NCBI RefSeq assembly: GCF_000156335.1
Contig: NZ_DS999213.1
Location: 2,778,929-2,842,928 of the forward strand
Reading direction: 5' to 3'
DNA from: Roseobacter sp. GAI101
GTDB taxonomy: Bacteria; Pseudomonadota; Alphaproteobacteria; Rhodobacterales; Rhodobacteraceae
Length of the DNA: 64,000 nt
Shown here piece by piece: positions 1 to 9,283 of this stretch. The position numbers and the translations under genes are program-made. The notes under the pieces were generated by a model. The model saw nothing but the letters and a program-made list of their open reading frames with translations. It was not told where the DNA came from and ran no database searches. Positions within the stretch are counted from its first letter, which is position 1; every line of letters starts with the position of its first letter.

Positions 1-778
1 GCGTGTTGCCCTGCGGGATCACGCGGGTGTAGTCGGGGAAGGTGCCATCAATCACTTTTGACGTCAGCGTGATATCAGGGGTGGCAAAGCGTATTTTTGT
101 CTCGGACACTGACACGGCGATCTGCATGTCGTCGTCATCCAGAAGCTTGCGCAATTCGCCTACGGTCTTACGCGGCACGATCACACCGGGCATGTCGTCG
201 GCCCCTTCGGGCATCGGCGCATCAATACGCGCCAGACGGTGGCCATCGGTTGCAACGCAGCGCAACACCTTGTTGCCTTCGCTTTCCGAGATATGCATGT
301 AAACGCCGTTCAGGTAATACCGGGTTTCTTCAGTCGAAATGGCGAATTTCGATTTGTCGAACAAGCGGCGCAGCACTGGGGCCGGCGCGCTGAAATTCGA
401 CTGGTATTCAGAGGACGCCATCACGGGGAAATCTTCGCGCGGCAACGTCGCCAGCGAAAAGTTCGAGCGCCCCGCCTCGACCGTCAGACGGCCTGCGGCA
501 CTGTCCGAGGTCAGCGTGATCAACGCGCCATCAGGCAGTTTGCGGACGATTTCATGCAATGTGGTCGCGGAAACGGTCGTGGCACCGGCGCGTTCGATCT
601 GTGCGGGGGCCTTGTCGACCACCTCGATGTCCAGATCGGTGGCGCGGAAGGACGCGTCGCTGCCTTCTGCTTCGATCAATACGTTGGCGAGGATCGGAAT
701 GGTGTTGCGGCGCTCTACCACTGACTGGGCCTGTGACACGGCCTTAAGCAGTGCTGCGCGTTCGATGCTGAATTTCAT
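1..778 (-). CDS. dnaN: DNA polymerase III beta sliding clamp (5' part, runs off the window)
   Basis: This is the replication sliding clamp, a ring-shaped dimer that tethers DNA polymerase III to DNA in the cytoplasm. The minus strand reads from ATG at 778 with no stop to the window edge, giving about 259 of the roughly 370 residues of the family. The N-terminus begins [20 protein letters not shown], followed by [12 protein letters not shown] and later by [10 protein letters not shown] and PDYTRVIP, all typical clamp segments. It lies downstream of dnaA in the same orientation, the classic dnaA-dnaN order, with about 136 bases between the genes. The gene is cut by the window boundary and is not a pseudogene as far as can be seen. 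Confidence 0.97.
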   Translation of the reverse strand, partial: MKFSIERAALLKAVSQAQSVVERRNTIPILANVLIEAEGSDASFRATDLDIEVVDKAPAQIERAGATTVSATTLHEIVRKLPDGALITLTSDSAAGRLTVEAGRSNFSLATLPREDFPVMASSEYQSNFSAPAPVLRRLFDKSKFAISTEETRYYLNGVYMHISESEGNKVLRCVATDGHRLARIDAPMPEGADDMPGVIVPRKTVGELRKLLDDDDMQIAVSVSETKIRFATPDITLTSKVIDGTFPDYTRVIPQGNT

Positions 779-914
779 ATGCAATCTCCATTCCGGCAGT
801 CCGGGAGGGCAAACTACCCTGTTCCGGTGTATTCACAAGAGTTTTATTGACTTTTCAGCGCGAAACAAAGGCCCGTCAAGGCCTTAGCTTCAGTTCTGTT
901 TTGGGGTGTCGTTC

Positions 915-2279
915 TTATGCTTCAAGCGCGCGGCGCAGCAATTCCAGATCTTCGGCAATCTGCGCGTCGTTTTGCTTGAGTTCTTCGATGCGTTTCACAC
1001 CGTGCATGACCGTTGTGTGGTCGCGACCACCAAAGCGACGGCCGATCTCGGGCAAGGACCGGCTGGTCATTTTCTTGCATAGATACATGGCGACCTGGCG
1101 GGGCCGCGCATAGCTGCGCAGGCGCTTGGGGCCGACCATGTCGCTCAGGCGGATGTTATAGTGTTCGGAAACCTTGCGCTGAATTTCCTCGACGCTGATC
1201 TTGCGTTCAGAGGCGCGCAGCACGTCGGCCAGACAATCCTGCGTCAGGTCCATGTTGATTTCACGGCCCACCAAAGATGCAAAGGCGAACAGACGGGTCA
1301 AAGCCCCTTCAAGGACGCGCACGTTCGTGGTGATCCGGTGGGCGAGGAATTCCAATACGCCTGCCTCTACTTCGAGACCGGGATAGTTTTTCTGCTGGGT
1401 CTCGACTTTGCTTTGCAAAATACCAAGGCGCAGTTCGTAATCGGTTGGGTGCAAATCCACGACCAGGCCGCATTGCAGGCGGGATTTCACGCGATCTTCA
1501 AGATCCTTGATCTCGCCGGGGGCGCGATCGGCGGAAATGATGATCTGCTTGTTCTGGTCTACAAGCGCGTTGAACGTGTGAAAGAATTCTTCCTGGGTGC
1601 TGTCCTTGCCTGCGATGAATTGGACGTCATCAACCATCAACACGTCAACCGAGCGGAAGATTTCCTTGAAATCCATCATCTTGCGGTCGCGCAGTGCCTG
1701 AACAAAACGATACATGAACTGCTCTGCCGACAGGTAAAGCACGTTCAGTTCGGGTTTTCTGATCTGCAATTCCTGCGCAATGGCATGCATCAGGTGCGTC
1801 TTGCCAAGGCCGACCCCACCATAAAGGAACAGCGGGTTGAAGGTGACAGGACCGCCTTCGGCCACGCGACGGGCGGCGGCATGGGCCAGTTCGTTCGGCT
1901 TGCCGACAACAAAGTTGTCAAAGCTGAAGCGCGCATCAAGCGGGGCGGTGTTCAGCGGGGCATTCGCTGGCGGCGACGCTGGCGCTGGCGCTGCGGCTTG
2001 GGCACGGGGCTGCGGTGCGTCAGGGCGCGCAGTTTTTTCGGAACGGTTAACGGCGAATTTCAGGCGGGTGATCTTGTCATCTTCGCTTTGCATCTCGTGC
2101 AGGATCAGATCCGCAAAGTTCTGGCTGACGTAATTGCCGAAAAAATTCGTTGGAACAAACAGGGTGCTGATGCCGTCTTCGACCGGACCAACTGCCAGAG
2201 GATCAATCCATGTGGTGAAATTGTTTTTGCCCACCGTCTTCAAAAGACGCTCTCTGATTTTGGTCCATGTTGCCTGCAT
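915..2279 (-). CDS. dnaA: Chromosomal replication initiator protein DnaA
   Basis: DnaA binds origin boxes and melts the replication origin. The 454-residue protein has the usual four parts: an N-terminal oligomerisation domain (about 1-75), a low-complexity Ala/Pro linker (about 85-115), an AAA+ domain with Walker [15 protein letters not shown] and Walker [10 protein letters not shown], and a C-terminal helix-turn-helix domain with the signature [15 protein letters not shown]. Length is normal for the family. The ATG at 2279 starts [13 protein letters not shown], as expected for alphaproteobacteria, and is preceded on the minus strand by a GGGGAC stretch. dnaN follows in the same direction, so the two may be cotranscribed. 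No cluster of DnaA boxes was seen in the upstream gap. Confidence 0.98.
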   Translation of the reverse strand: MQATWTKIRERLLKTVGKNNFTTWIDPLAVGPVEDGISTLFVPTNFFGNYVSQNFADLILHEMQSEDDKITRLKFAVNRSEKTARPDAPQPRAQAAAPAPASPPANAPLNTAPLDARFSFDNFVVGKPNELAHAAARRVAEGGPVTFNPLFLYGGVGLGKTHLMHAIAQELQIRKPELNVLYLSAEQFMYRFVQALRDRKMMDFKEIFRSVDVLMVDDVQFIAGKDSTQEEFFHTFNALVDQNKQIIISADRAPGEIKDLEDRVKSRLQCGLVVDLHPTDYELRLGILQSKVETQQKNYPGLEVEAGVLEFLAHRITTNVRVLEGALTRLFAFASLVGREINMDLTQDCLADVLRASERKISVEEIQRKVSEHYNIRLSDMVGPKRLRSYARPRQVAMYLCKKMTSRSLPEIGRRFGGRDHTTVMHGVKRIEELKQNDAQIAEDLELLRRALEA

Positions 2280-2669
2280 TATTGTCCCCGTCGCCCCAAA
2301 ATTCCCACAAGCCGGCTTGTGCCAGCTTGCGCCTGATTATCTATCCAAAAGGCAACAGGCCGCTGTCCCGGTCCCATCGGGAAACCGGCCTCACGTCCTT
2401 TGGACATTTATTGAAAGATGCCCCCGACATCGTGCAGGCTTTTGGCCCAAGCATCGCTGTCGAACACACCGTTCGTCGTATATCAAGACAGAGCAAGGCT
2501 GCAGATTGCAGCGTTTGCAGACATTGTGAAAGCCCCTAGCAAGGCCTGTCACTCATCCCCGTGTGAACCGTTGTATCCTAGCAAATACTCTGGTCCGTTT
2601 CGGGTCCGTCCCCCCAAGCGAAATGAATCGCGATGACTACTGTTAGCAATGTAGAAGGGGCCGTATCAA

Positions 2670-2729
2670 CACATCTTCAAACTTGACTCAGAGATTGGTG
2701 CAAAAGAATCTCTGGATGCCCAAGATGTG
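2670..2729. repeat. Nested inverted repeat upstream of dnaA
   Basis: Two perfect 8-bp inverted repeats are nested. The outer arms are CACATCTT (2670-2677) and AAGATGTG (2722-2729). The inner arms are CAGAGATT (2689-2696) and AATCTCTG (2707-2714) around a 10-nt loop. The spacers between helices are 11 and 7 nt. The element could be a protein-binding dyad or a folded RNA; sequence alone cannot tell which. Confidence 0.6.
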
Positions 2730-2741
2730 AATTGCGCATAG

Positions 2742-2767
2742 AAAAAGGCACCGCAAAGCGATGCCTT
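2742..2767 (-). terminator. Rho-independent terminator of rpsT
   Basis: A 10-bp stem (2745-2754 with 2758-2767, one G-U pair in the minus-strand RNA) closes a 3-nt loop and is followed by a run of U on the minus strand. It sits 36 bases after the rpsT stop. On the plus strand the same hairpin is followed by CATTTTTC, so it may also stop rightward transcripts. Confidence 0.85.
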
Positions 2768-2802
2768 CATTTTTCAGTACTTTAAGCGTGTCGCGGGTCG
2801 AA

Positions 2803-3066
2803 TTAACCCAGCGCTTTAACGCGCGACGCCAAGCGGGACATTTTGCGCGATGCTGTGTTCTTGTGGAAAACGCCTTTTGTGACGCCGCGCATCAGCTCTG
2901 GCTGGGCTGCGCGAAGGGCTGCAACTGATGCATCTTTGTCACCGGATTCGATTGCTTCTTCAACTTTGCGAAGGAACGTCCGAATCCGCGAACGGCGTGC
3001 TTTGTTGATCTGGAAACGGGCTTCGTTCTGACGGGCGCGTTTTTTTGCCTGTGGTGTATTTGCCAT
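2803..3066 (-). CDS. rpsT: 30S ribosomal protein S20
   Basis: S20 is a primary 16S rRNA-binding protein of the small ribosomal subunit. The 87-residue, strongly basic protein begins [20 protein letters not shown] and contains [18 protein letters not shown] and [20 protein letters not shown], all diagnostic of the family. Length is exactly typical. It is transcribed alone on the minus strand between an enoyl-CoA hydratase gene and dnaA, and ends at a strong intrinsic terminator. The rpsT-dnaA neighbourhood is seen in other alphaproteobacteria. Confidence 0.98.
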   Translation of the reverse strand: MANTPQAKKRARQNEARFQINKARRSRIRTFLRKVEEAIESGDKDASVAALRAAQPELMRGVTKGVFHKNTASRKMSRLASRVKALG

Positions 3067-3235
3067 GAGGATCGTCCTTCATCTTGGGTCTGTTCAAATT
3101 GCGAATACGCGACACAAACCCAAAGACCGGATCAATATCCGATAAGGTGATTCTAGCCAAAGCGGGCTGCACGCGCATGTATTGAGGCTGCCTATAGTCC
3201 AACCCACTGCGCTTTGCAAACCCGCAAAGGTGTTT

Positions 3236-4012
3236 TTACTTGTCGCGGAATTGCGCTTCGCGTTTTTCAAGGAAAGCAGACATGCCTTCCTTCTGGTCTT
3301 CGGTCGCGAAAAGAGAATGGAACACGCGGCGCTCGAACAACAGGCCCTCGCGCAGCGGCACTTCAAACGCGCGATTGACGGCCTCCTTGACCACCATCGT
3401 GGTAATCATGGATTTCTCGGCGATCTTGCTTGCGGCGGCCATTGCTTCTTCCATCAGTTTCTTGACGGGCACGACGCGTGATACCAGACCTGCGCGCTCT
3501 GCCTCGGTGGCGTCCATGAAGCGGCCTGTTAGGTTCATGTCCATGGCTTTGGACTTGCCGATCGCACGGGTCAGACGCTGGGTGCCGCCGATCCCTGCAA
3601 CAACGCCCAGGTTGATTTCGGGCTGGCCGAATTTCGCGGTTTCAGAGCAGATGATAAAGTCACACATCATCGCCAGTTCGCACCCGCCGCCCAGGGCATA
3701 GCCTGATACCGCTGCGATGATCGGCTTGCGAACGCGCATGATCTGATCGGTTTCAGGTGTGAACAAATCGCCCGCGAAAACGTCGACAAAGCTTTTGTCG
3801 CGCATCATTGCAATGTCGGCACCGGCAGCAAATGCCTTTTCCGATCCGGTAATGACAATGCAACGGACTTTCTCGTTTTCCTGCGCGGCTTTCATCGCGT
3901 CCGCCAGTTCCGTCATCAACTGATCATTCAGCGCGTTCATCGCGTCTGGCCGGTTCAGCGTAACAAGAGCTACGTGATTATCGATATCGACCGTGATCGT
4001 TTCATAAGCCAT
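3236..4012 (-). CDS. Enoyl-CoA hydratase, crotonase family
   Basis: Crotonase-fold enzyme that most likely adds water to trans-2-enoyl-CoA in fatty-acid or related acyl-CoA breakdown. It has the CoA-binding and oxyanion-hole segments AAGADIAMM and [19 protein letters not shown], and the two catalytic-type acidic residues in the segment [18 protein letters not shown]. The 258-residue length is typical. I chose ATG at 4012 ([11 protein letters not shown]) over the TTG one codon upstream. The gene is separated by about 170 bases from rpsT and is divergent from nothing; mutM lies upstream on the same strand. Exact acyl substrate cannot be told from sequence. Confidence 0.92.
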   Translation of the reverse strand: MAYETITVDIDNHVALVTLNRPDAMNALNDQLMTELADAMKAAQENEKVRCIVITGSEKAFAAGADIAMMRDKSFVDVFAGDLFTPETDQIMRVRKPIIAAVSGYALGGGCELAMMCDFIICSETAKFGQPEINLGVVAGIGGTQRLTRAIGKSKAMDMNLTGRFMDATEAERAGLVSRVVPVKKLMEEAMAAASKIAEKSMITTMVVKEAVNRAFEVPLREGLLFERRVFHSLFATEDQKEGMSAFLEKREAQFRDK

Positions 4013-4077
4013 CAAGAATGCTCTCGTTTTGTTACGCTTTGAAGGATGTGAATATCACGGGTGCGTGCTGTTTCAAG

Positions 4078-4929
4078 TTATCTTTGGCATTGCGCACAGT
4101 AGAAAGACGATCTGCCTGACTGGACGATTCGTGCTATTTGCCCTGTGCATTCCTCTGCGCGGCAGGGGTCGCCTTCGCGGCCATAGACGTCAAAGCTGTG
4201 TTGAAAATAGCCCAGTTCGCCGTCAGCCTGCTTGAAGTCGCGCAAGGTGGAACCGCCAGCGGTGATCGCTTCTTCCAAGACCTGCCGGATGATCGGCACC
4301 AGCCCCGCGACGCGGGTTGCGGCGATCTTTCCCGCCTTGCGCGCCGGGTGGATGCCCGCACGGTAAAGTGTTTCGCAGACATAGATATTTCCCAGACCGG
4401 CGACGATGCGCTGGTCCAGTAAAGCTGATTTGATCGGCGTGTTCCGGCCCTTGAGGACGGCGACCAGATGCGCTTCGTTGAAATCATTGCCCAAAGGCTC
4501 CGGCCCGATCGAGGCGAGCAATTTATGTGCATCGGCGTTTTGTGTGTCCAGCAGATCCATTGCGCCGAAACGGCGGGGGTCATTGAACGTCACCCGCGCC
4601 CCGTTCGCCATGTGCAAAACCACATGATCGTGCTTTTCGGGTGACGGATGGTCATGCACGAATTGCCCCAGGGGATCGCCTGAAATCAGCATCCGCCCAG
4701 ACATGCCCAGGTGAATCAGCAGTGATTCCCCCGAAGACAGGTCGGCGAGGATATATTTTGACCGCCTGCGTAAACGCTCGACTTTCTGGCCCGTCAACCG
4801 CGCGGCCATGTCGGGCGGAAACGGCCAGCGCAGATCGGGGCGGTTGACGTCGGCGCGCGCGATCACTTGCCCCTCCATCACGGGGGACAGGCCGCGGCGT
4901 ACGGTTTCGACCTCTGGAAGTTCAGGCAT
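4078..4929 (-). CDS. mutM: Formamidopyrimidine-DNA glycosylase (Fpg/MutM)
   Basis: Bifunctional DNA glycosylase/AP lyase that removes 8-oxoguanine and formamidopyrimidines. After Met1 comes the catalytic [13 protein letters not shown], with Pro2 as the Schiff-base nucleophile and Glu3 as its partner. The conserved loop [22 protein letters not shown] and the C-terminal zinc finger ending [12 protein letters not shown] are present. The first zinc pair is spaced C-x4-C instead of the common C-x2-C, a spacing I believe is usual in Rhodobacteraceae. Length (283 residues) is normal. It is divergently transcribed from ubiE, with an 89-base gap between the starts. Confidence 0.97.
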   Translation of the reverse strand: MPELPEVETVRRGLSPVMEGQVIARADVNRPDLRWPFPPDMAARLTGQKVERLRRRSKYILADLSSGESLLIHLGMSGRMLISGDPLGQFVHDHPSPEKHDHVVLHMANGARVTFNDPRRFGAMDLLDTQNADAHKLLASIGPEPLGNDFNEAHLVAVLKGRNTPIKSALLDQRIVAGLGNIYVCETLYRAGIHPARKAGKIAATRVAGLVPIIRQVLEEAITAGGSTLRDFKQADGELGYFQHSFDVYGREGDPCRAEECTGQIARIVQSGRSSFYCAQCQR

Positions 4930-5018
4930 GTTCTTTTTCCCTGTGACAAAAGGGGCGCATTGTACCCGGCCCCCCGCGTCCTATAACAAGGGTGCAGATC
5001 AAAGGACCACAAGACCCC

Positions 5019-5771
5019 ATGACAAACGATAGCGACAAAACCACCCACTTCGGATTTGAAACCGTGGCCGAAGGCGACAAAGCCGGGCGTGTGCAGGGTG
5101 TCTTTAACTCTGTTGCCAGCAAATACGACGTGATGAACGATGTGATGAGCGTCGGCATCCACCGCATCTGGAAAGAAGCGATGATGGATTGGCTGGCCCC
5201 GCGTCCCGGTCAAAAGCTGCTGGATGTGGCGGGGGGCACGGGCGATGTGTCGTTCAAATTCCTTGAACGTGCAGGATCAGGCCACGCCACGGTGCTGGAT
5301 CTGACAGAACCCATGCTGGTCGAGGGCCGCAAACGCGCCGAAGCGGCGGCCATGGTAGACAGCCTTGATTGGGTCGTGGGCGACGCGATGGCGTTGCCGT
5401 TCGAGGATAACACCTTTGACGTCTACACAATCAGCTTTGGCATTCGCAACGTCACTCGCCCCCAGGAGGCGTTGAACGAGGCATACCGCGTGCTGCGCCC
5501 GGGCGGGCGTCTGATGGTGCTGGAATTCAGCCAATTGCCCAACCCGATGATGCAAAAAGCCTACGATCTCTATAGCTTCAACGTCATCCCCCGCATGGGA
5601 AAGCTGATCGCAAATGATCGGGACAGCTATCAGTACCTTGTTGAATCCATTCGTAACTTTCCTGATCAGGAAACATTTTTGGGGATGGTCAAAACCGCCG
5701 GGTTCGAGCAGGCGAAATATCGCAATCTGACGATGGGTGTCGCGGCGCTGCATTCCGGGTGGAAAATCTAG
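5019..5771 (+). CDS. ubiE: Demethylmenaquinone/ubiquinone C-methyltransferase UbiE
   Basis: SAM-dependent C-methyltransferase of ubiquinone (and menaquinone) synthesis. The SAM motif [16 protein letters not shown], the post-I region, and the UbiE signatures [14 protein letters not shown] and [15 protein letters not shown] are present; the protein ends [12 protein letters not shown], typical of the family. The in-frame GTG at 4992 would add nine unlikely residues, so I take ATG at 5019 ([16 protein letters not shown]), giving 250 residues. ubiB begins one base after its stop, so the two form an operon for quinone synthesis. Confidence 0.97.
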   Translation: MTNDSDKTTHFGFETVAEGDKAGRVQGVFNSVASKYDVMNDVMSVGIHRIWKEAMMDWLAPRPGQKLLDVAGGTGDVSFKFLERAGSGHATVLDLTEPMLVEGRKRAEAAAMVDSLDWVVGDAMALPFEDNTFDVYTISFGIRNVTRPQEALNEAYRVLRPGGRLMVLEFSQLPNPMMQKAYDLYSFNVIPRMGKLIANDRDSYQYLVESIRNFPDQETFLGMVKTAGFEQAKYRNLTMGVAALHSGWKI

Positions 5772-5772
5772 A

Positions 5773-7305
5773 ATGCGCGGACCTCACAATATTTGGCGGC
5801 TTGTCCGCACCGGTGCCACGCTGGAACGGACGGGCGCGATGAACGTCGTGCTGGACGCCTTCGACGCGACGCCCGCCCTGCGCTTTGTCGCTAAGGCGCT
5901 TGGGAAACCGTTCAAGTTTCTGGGCTACGCGGGTGATCCATCGATGCCGCCCGCGACCCGCGCGTTGACGGCCCTTGGCCCCGCATACATCAAGTTCGGT
6001 CAGGTCCTGTCGACCCGTCCGGATGTGGTGGGCGACGAACTGGCGGTGCAATTGCGCGTGTTGCAAGACAAGCTGCCCCCATTTTCGATCGAGCAGGCAA
6101 AAGCCGAGGTCGAGAAAGAGCTTGGCCTGCCTGTTGATGCGATATTTTCCGACTTCAGCGAACCTGTCGCCGCGGCCTCCATTGCGCAGGTGCACCGCGC
6201 CACGATCGCAGAAACCGGCGAAGACGTCGCCGTCAAGGTCCTCCGCCCCGGAATCGAAAAAGCGTTCCGCAAGGATGTCGACGCTTTCTATCTGGCCGCC
6301 CGCATGGTCGAACTGTTCTCTCCGGGATCGCGCCGCCTGCGCCCGATGGAGGTGATCGAACATTTCGACGGTGTGGTGCGCGGTGAACTGGATCTGCGGC
6401 TCGAATCCTCGGCCGCCTCTGAATTTGCGGCGAACACGAAAGACGATGCCGGGTTTGAATTGCCTGCGATCAAATGGGAATATTCAGCCCGCCGGGTGAT
6501 GACGCTGGAATGGGCCGACGGCGTGCCCATGGGCGACAATGCGGCGATTGACGCGGCTGGCCACGACCGCGTGGCGCTCGGCGACCGTGTGTTGCAACTG
6601 TTCCTGAACCACGCCCTGCGCGACGGATATTTTCACGCAGACATGCATCAGGGAAACCTCAAGGTCGCGCCGAACGGCAATATCATCGCCTATGATTTCG
6701 GCATCATGGGCCACATCGACGAATATACCCGCCGCGTCTACGCCGAGATTTTGTTCGGCTTCATCCGCAAGGATTACAAACGGGTCGCCGAGGTGCATTT
6801 CGAGGCCGGATATGTTCCCGCAGACAAGGACGTAGATGAATTCGCCCGCGCCTTGCGCGCCGTCGGAGAGCCGATTTTCGGAATGGACGCCACGCGGATC
6901 TCGATGGCCCGTCTGCTCACCTATCTGTTCGAGGTAACGGAACGCTTCGGCATGGAAACGCGGACCGAACTGATCTTGCTACAACGGACGATGGTGGTGG
7001 TGGAAGGGGTCGCACGGTCCCTCAACCCCCATATCAACATCTGGCAGGTTTCAAGCCCGATCGTGACGGACTATATCTCGAAGTCGATCGGTCCCAAAGC
7101 GGTCATTCGTGACCTCACAAGCACAGCGCGCGTCCTTGCGCGCTTCGGCCCGCGCCTGCCCGGCTTGGTCGAATCCGCGCTCCTCCGCCAAAACAACGAG
7201 ATCAAGATTTCGAGAACGGGATTCAAGCGTTGGATTTTCCTGGCCGCGATTGCGGGTGCCGGTGCTGCGGTCAGCATGATGGCAGCCATTGAATTTCTAA
7301 CCTGA
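5773..7305 (+). CDS. ubiB: ABC1/ADCK-type kinase-like protein UbiB
   Basis: Membrane-associated atypical kinase/ATPase needed for ubiquinone biosynthesis. The diagnostic KxGQ motif (IKFGQVLSTRPDVV), the alanine-rich nucleotide loop VAAASIAQVH, the catalytic-loop HADMHQGN and the DFG segment DFGIMG are all seen. A C-terminal hydrophobic stretch (about residues 485-508) fits a membrane anchor. I take ATG at 5773 (MRGPHNIWRLVRTG), one base after ubiE, giving 510 residues; an upstream in-frame GTG lies inside ubiE. Translational coupling with ubiE is likely. Confidence 0.96.
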   Translation: MRGPHNIWRLVRTGATLERTGAMNVVLDAFDATPALRFVAKALGKPFKFLGYAGDPSMPPATRALTALGPAYIKFGQVLSTRPDVVGDELAVQLRVLQDKLPPFSIEQAKAEVEKELGLPVDAIFSDFSEPVAAASIAQVHRATIAETGEDVAVKVLRPGIEKAFRKDVDAFYLAARMVELFSPGSRRLRPMEVIEHFDGVVRGELDLRLESSAASEFAANTKDDAGFELPAIKWEYSARRVMTLEWADGVPMGDNAAIDAAGHDRVALGDRVLQLFLNHALRDGYFHADMHQGNLKVAPNGNIIAYDFGIMGHIDEYTRRVYAEILFGFIRKDYKRVAEVHFEAGYVPADKDVDEFARALRAVGEPIFGMDATRISMARLLTYLFEVTERFGMETRTELILLQRTMVVVEGVARSLNPHINIWQVSSPIVTDYISKSIGPKAVIRDLTSTARVLARFGPRLPGLVESALLRQNNEIKISRTGFKRWIFLAAIAGAGAAVSMMAAIEFLT

Positions 7306-7325
7306 CCCTCTGCTTCTCTGGCTAT

Positions 7326-7364
7326 CAAATATCCTGCGGGGGTCCGGGGGTGCAAAACCCCCGG
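7326..7364. repeat. GC-rich hairpin with CAAATATCC flank (divergent copy of dispersed repeat)
   Basis: An 8-bp stem (7344-7351 with 7357-7364) with a 5-nt loop lies beside CAAATATCC (7326-7334). Read on the minus strand this is hairpin followed by GGATATTTG, resembling the hairpin plus GGATTT tail seen at 10.3, 15.3 and 30.2 kb, but more diverged. It lies between ubiB and the XRE-cupin gene. Confidence 0.5.
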
Positions 7365-7427
7365 CGTTGCCGCAAATAGAACCGGCCCCCATTGACAGCG
7401 CGCAGGGCGGATGCGCACTTATCCACT

Positions 7428-7994
7428 ATGACGGATGATCCAGACGCTATTTTGAACCAACTGCCCCGCCGCCTCAAGGCAGCACGGGCCGCGCAAGGGC
7501 TCAGCCTTGATGCTGTTGCGAAACTCTCCGGCGTGTCCCGCTCCATGGTCAGCCAGATCGAACGTGGTGAAAGCAGCCCCACAATCGCGACCCTCTGGAA
7601 CCTGACCCGCGCCTTGCAGGTGGATTTCGCAGGGCTTTTGGACGGTGGGCAGCGTCCTGCCGAAATCGAAGTGCTGCGCGCGGGCGAGGTGCCGACGATC
7701 CATAATCTGGGCTCCGGCTGCCACATTCGTATTCTGTCCCCCCCGGAAGAAGCCGGGAAGCACGAGGTTTACGAGCTGCTGATCGAACCGGGCGGCAGTC
7801 TGGAAAGCCTGCCCCACACACGTGGCGCACGTGAACATCTAACGGTGATCGAAGGCAGCGTTGAGCTGCGCAGCGGTGAATCGTCAAGCACGATCCAGAC
7901 GGGCGACACAGCGCGGTATCCGGCAGACGTCCCCCATGCGATTTCGGCAAAAGACGGTGCAGTGCGTGCTTTTCTGGTCGTCCAGGATGCCTGA
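7428..7994 (+). CDS. XRE-family regulator with C-terminal cupin domain
   Basis: A 188-residue transcription regulator. Residues about 12-72 form a Cro/XRE helix-turn-helix (AARAAQGLSLDAVAKLSGVS then RSMVSQIERGESSPTIATLW), and about 100-185 form a single cupin_2 barrel (EPGGSLESLPHTRGAREHLT), a likely small-molecule sensor. I chose ATG at 7428 over an upstream TTG at 7392. It stands directly before kbl-tdh on the same strand, with a 101-base gap that holds repeats, so it probably controls threonine or glycine catabolism; this is inference from position. The family also includes regulators of amino-acid and polyamine catabolism. Confidence 0.88.
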   Translation: MTDDPDAILNQLPRRLKAARAAQGLSLDAVAKLSGVSRSMVSQIERGESSPTIATLWNLTRALQVDFAGLLDGGQRPAEIEVLRAGEVPTIHNLGSGCHIRILSPPEEAGKHEVYELLIEPGGSLESLPHTRGAREHLTVIEGSVELRSGESSSTIQTGDTARYPADVPHAISAKDGAVRAFLVVQDA

Positions 7995-7999
7995 CCACC

Positions 8000-8049
8000 A
8001 AATTCCGAGATACAAGAAAAATTCCGCTATCTAGGAAATCCCCTATTTC
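8000..8049. promoter_or_regulatory. Candidate operator before kbl: direct repeat plus dyad
   Basis: AAATTCCG occurs at 8000-8007 and again at 8019-8026, 19 bases apart. It is followed by a dyad GAAAT-CCCCT-ATTTC at 8035-8049. The gap between the XRE-cupin gene and kbl is the expected place for the kbl promoter. Binding by the adjacent regulator is an inference. Confidence 0.35.
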
Positions 8050-8095
8050 GGATGGGCGTCCAGTATGTTAGAAGGCTCTTAAAAGGAGCCTCAAC

Positions 8096-9283
8096 ATGAC
8101 CCATGCCTATCTTGACCATATCACGACCATGCTCAGCGAGATCGAAGCAGAGGGCATGATGAAACGCGAGCGGATGATCACCTCGCCCCAAGGCGGGGAG
8201 ATCACCGTCGGGGGCCGCAAGGTGATCAACCTATGCGCCAACAACTATCTGGGGCTTGCCGATCACCCTGATCTGATCGCGGCAGCACGGGATGCGATGG
8301 AGCCCAAAGGGTTCGGCATGGCGTCCGTCCGCTTTATTTGCGGGACACAGGACATCCACCGCGAGCTTGAGCAGAAACTGGCGAAGTTTCTGGGCAAGGA
8401 CGATTCGATCCTGTTCGCCGCCTGTTTTGACGCCAATGGCGGCCTGTTCGAGCCGCTTTTCGGACCTGACGACGCGATTGTGTCGGACAGTCTGAACCAT
8501 GCCTCGATCATTGACGGCATCCGCCTGTGCAAAGCCAAGCGGTATCGGTACGCCACGTCCGACATGGCCGATCTGGAAGGGCAGCTGAAGCTTGCCCGCG
8601 AAGAAGGCGCGCGGTTCATCATGATCGCGACCGATGGCGTGTTCAGCATGGATGGCACCTTGGCGAATCTGCCGGAAATCGCGGCACTTGCCCAGAAATA
8701 CGAAGCTTTGGTGATGGTCGACGATTGCCACGCCACCGGTTTCATGGGGCCGAAAGGGGCCGGTACGCCTGCACATTTCGGTGTCGATGTAGACATCCTG
8801 ACCGGAACCCTTGGTAAGGCCCTTGGCGGTGCGATCGGCGGCTATATCGCCGGGCCGCAGGCGGTGATTGATCTTTTGCGCCAGCGGGCGCGGCCCTACC
8901 TGTTCTCGAATTCCTTGCCGCCCTCGATCGTGATGGCGGGCATAAAGGCGTTGGAACTGGTCGAACAAGGCGACGATCTGCGCACGCAACTGTTTGAAAA
9001 TGCGCGCTATTGGCGCGATGGGCTGACGCAGATGGGTTTCGATCTGCTGCCGGGGGAGCATCCGATTATTCCGGTGATGTTAGGGGATGCCCAGCTTGCG
9101 CAGGACATGGCTGCAAAGCTTTTTGAAGAAGGCGTGTTTGTCAGCGGGTTTTTCTATCCGGTGGTCCCAAGGGGGCAGGCCCGGATCAGAACGCAGATGA
9201 ACGCGGCCCTGACCCGCGCCGAGCTGGACCGTGCCCTTGCGGCGTTCAAGGTGGCGGGCGAAGCCTGTGGTGTGGTGTCATGA
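8096..9283 (+). CDS. kbl: 2-amino-3-ketobutyrate CoA ligase (glycine C-acetyltransferase)
   Basis: PLP enzyme of the alpha-oxoamine synthase family that splits 2-amino-3-ketobutyrate with CoA into glycine and acetyl-CoA. It has [39 protein letters not shown], the Asp/His pair [18 protein letters not shown], and the PLP lysine in [13 protein letters not shown]. Length (395) is typical. A strong AAAAGGAG site precedes ATG at 8096. Its stop overlaps the start of tdh (ATGA), so the two steps of threonine breakdown are translationally coupled. Confidence 0.97.
   Translation: MTHAYLDHITTMLSEIEAEGMMKRERMITSPQGGEITVGGRKVINLCANNYLGLADHPDLIAAARDAMEPKGFGMASVRFICGTQDIHRELEQKLAKFLGKDDSILFAACFDANGGLFEPLFGPDDAIVSDSLNHASIIDGIRLCKAKRYRYATSDMADLEGQLKLAREEGARFIMIATDGVFSMDGTLANLPEIAALAQKYEALVMVDDCHATGFMGPKGAGTPAHFGVDVDILTGTLGKALGGAIGGYIAGPQAVIDLLRQRARPYLFSNSLPPSIVMAGIKALELVEQGDDLRTQLFENARYWRDGLTQMGFDLLPGEHPIIPVMLGDAQLAQDMAAKLFEEGVFVSGFFYPVVPRGQARIRTQMNAALTRAELDRALAAFKVAGEACGVVS

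Larger units (their letters stand above)
2280..2802. other. Intergenic region between rpsT and dnaA
   Basis: This 523-base stretch has no convincing gene. It should hold the dnaA promoter (minus strand). It contains the rpsT terminator at its right end, a nested inverted repeat at 2670-2729, and a 7-mer direct repeat (GGTCCGT at 2592-2598 and 2603-2609) spaced one helical turn apart. I looked for TTATCCACA-type DnaA boxes and found only poor matches, such as TTATCTATC near 2337 and TGTGAATTG near 2726, so I do not call an origin. Confidence 0.6.

Noticed and set aside
1161-2336. 391-codon open frame antisense to dnaA
   Set aside because: The dnaA reading is certain on the minus strand; the antisense frame is open because of GC-rich third positions.
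2280-2802. Chromosomal origin next to dnaA
   Set aside because: No cluster of DnaA boxes or AT-rich repeats was found; only isolated poor matches. In many alphaproteobacteria the origin lies elsewhere.
7419-7427. TTATCCACT resembling a DnaA box before the XRE-cupin gene
   Set aside because: A single eight-of-nine match by itself is expected by chance and no second box is nearby.
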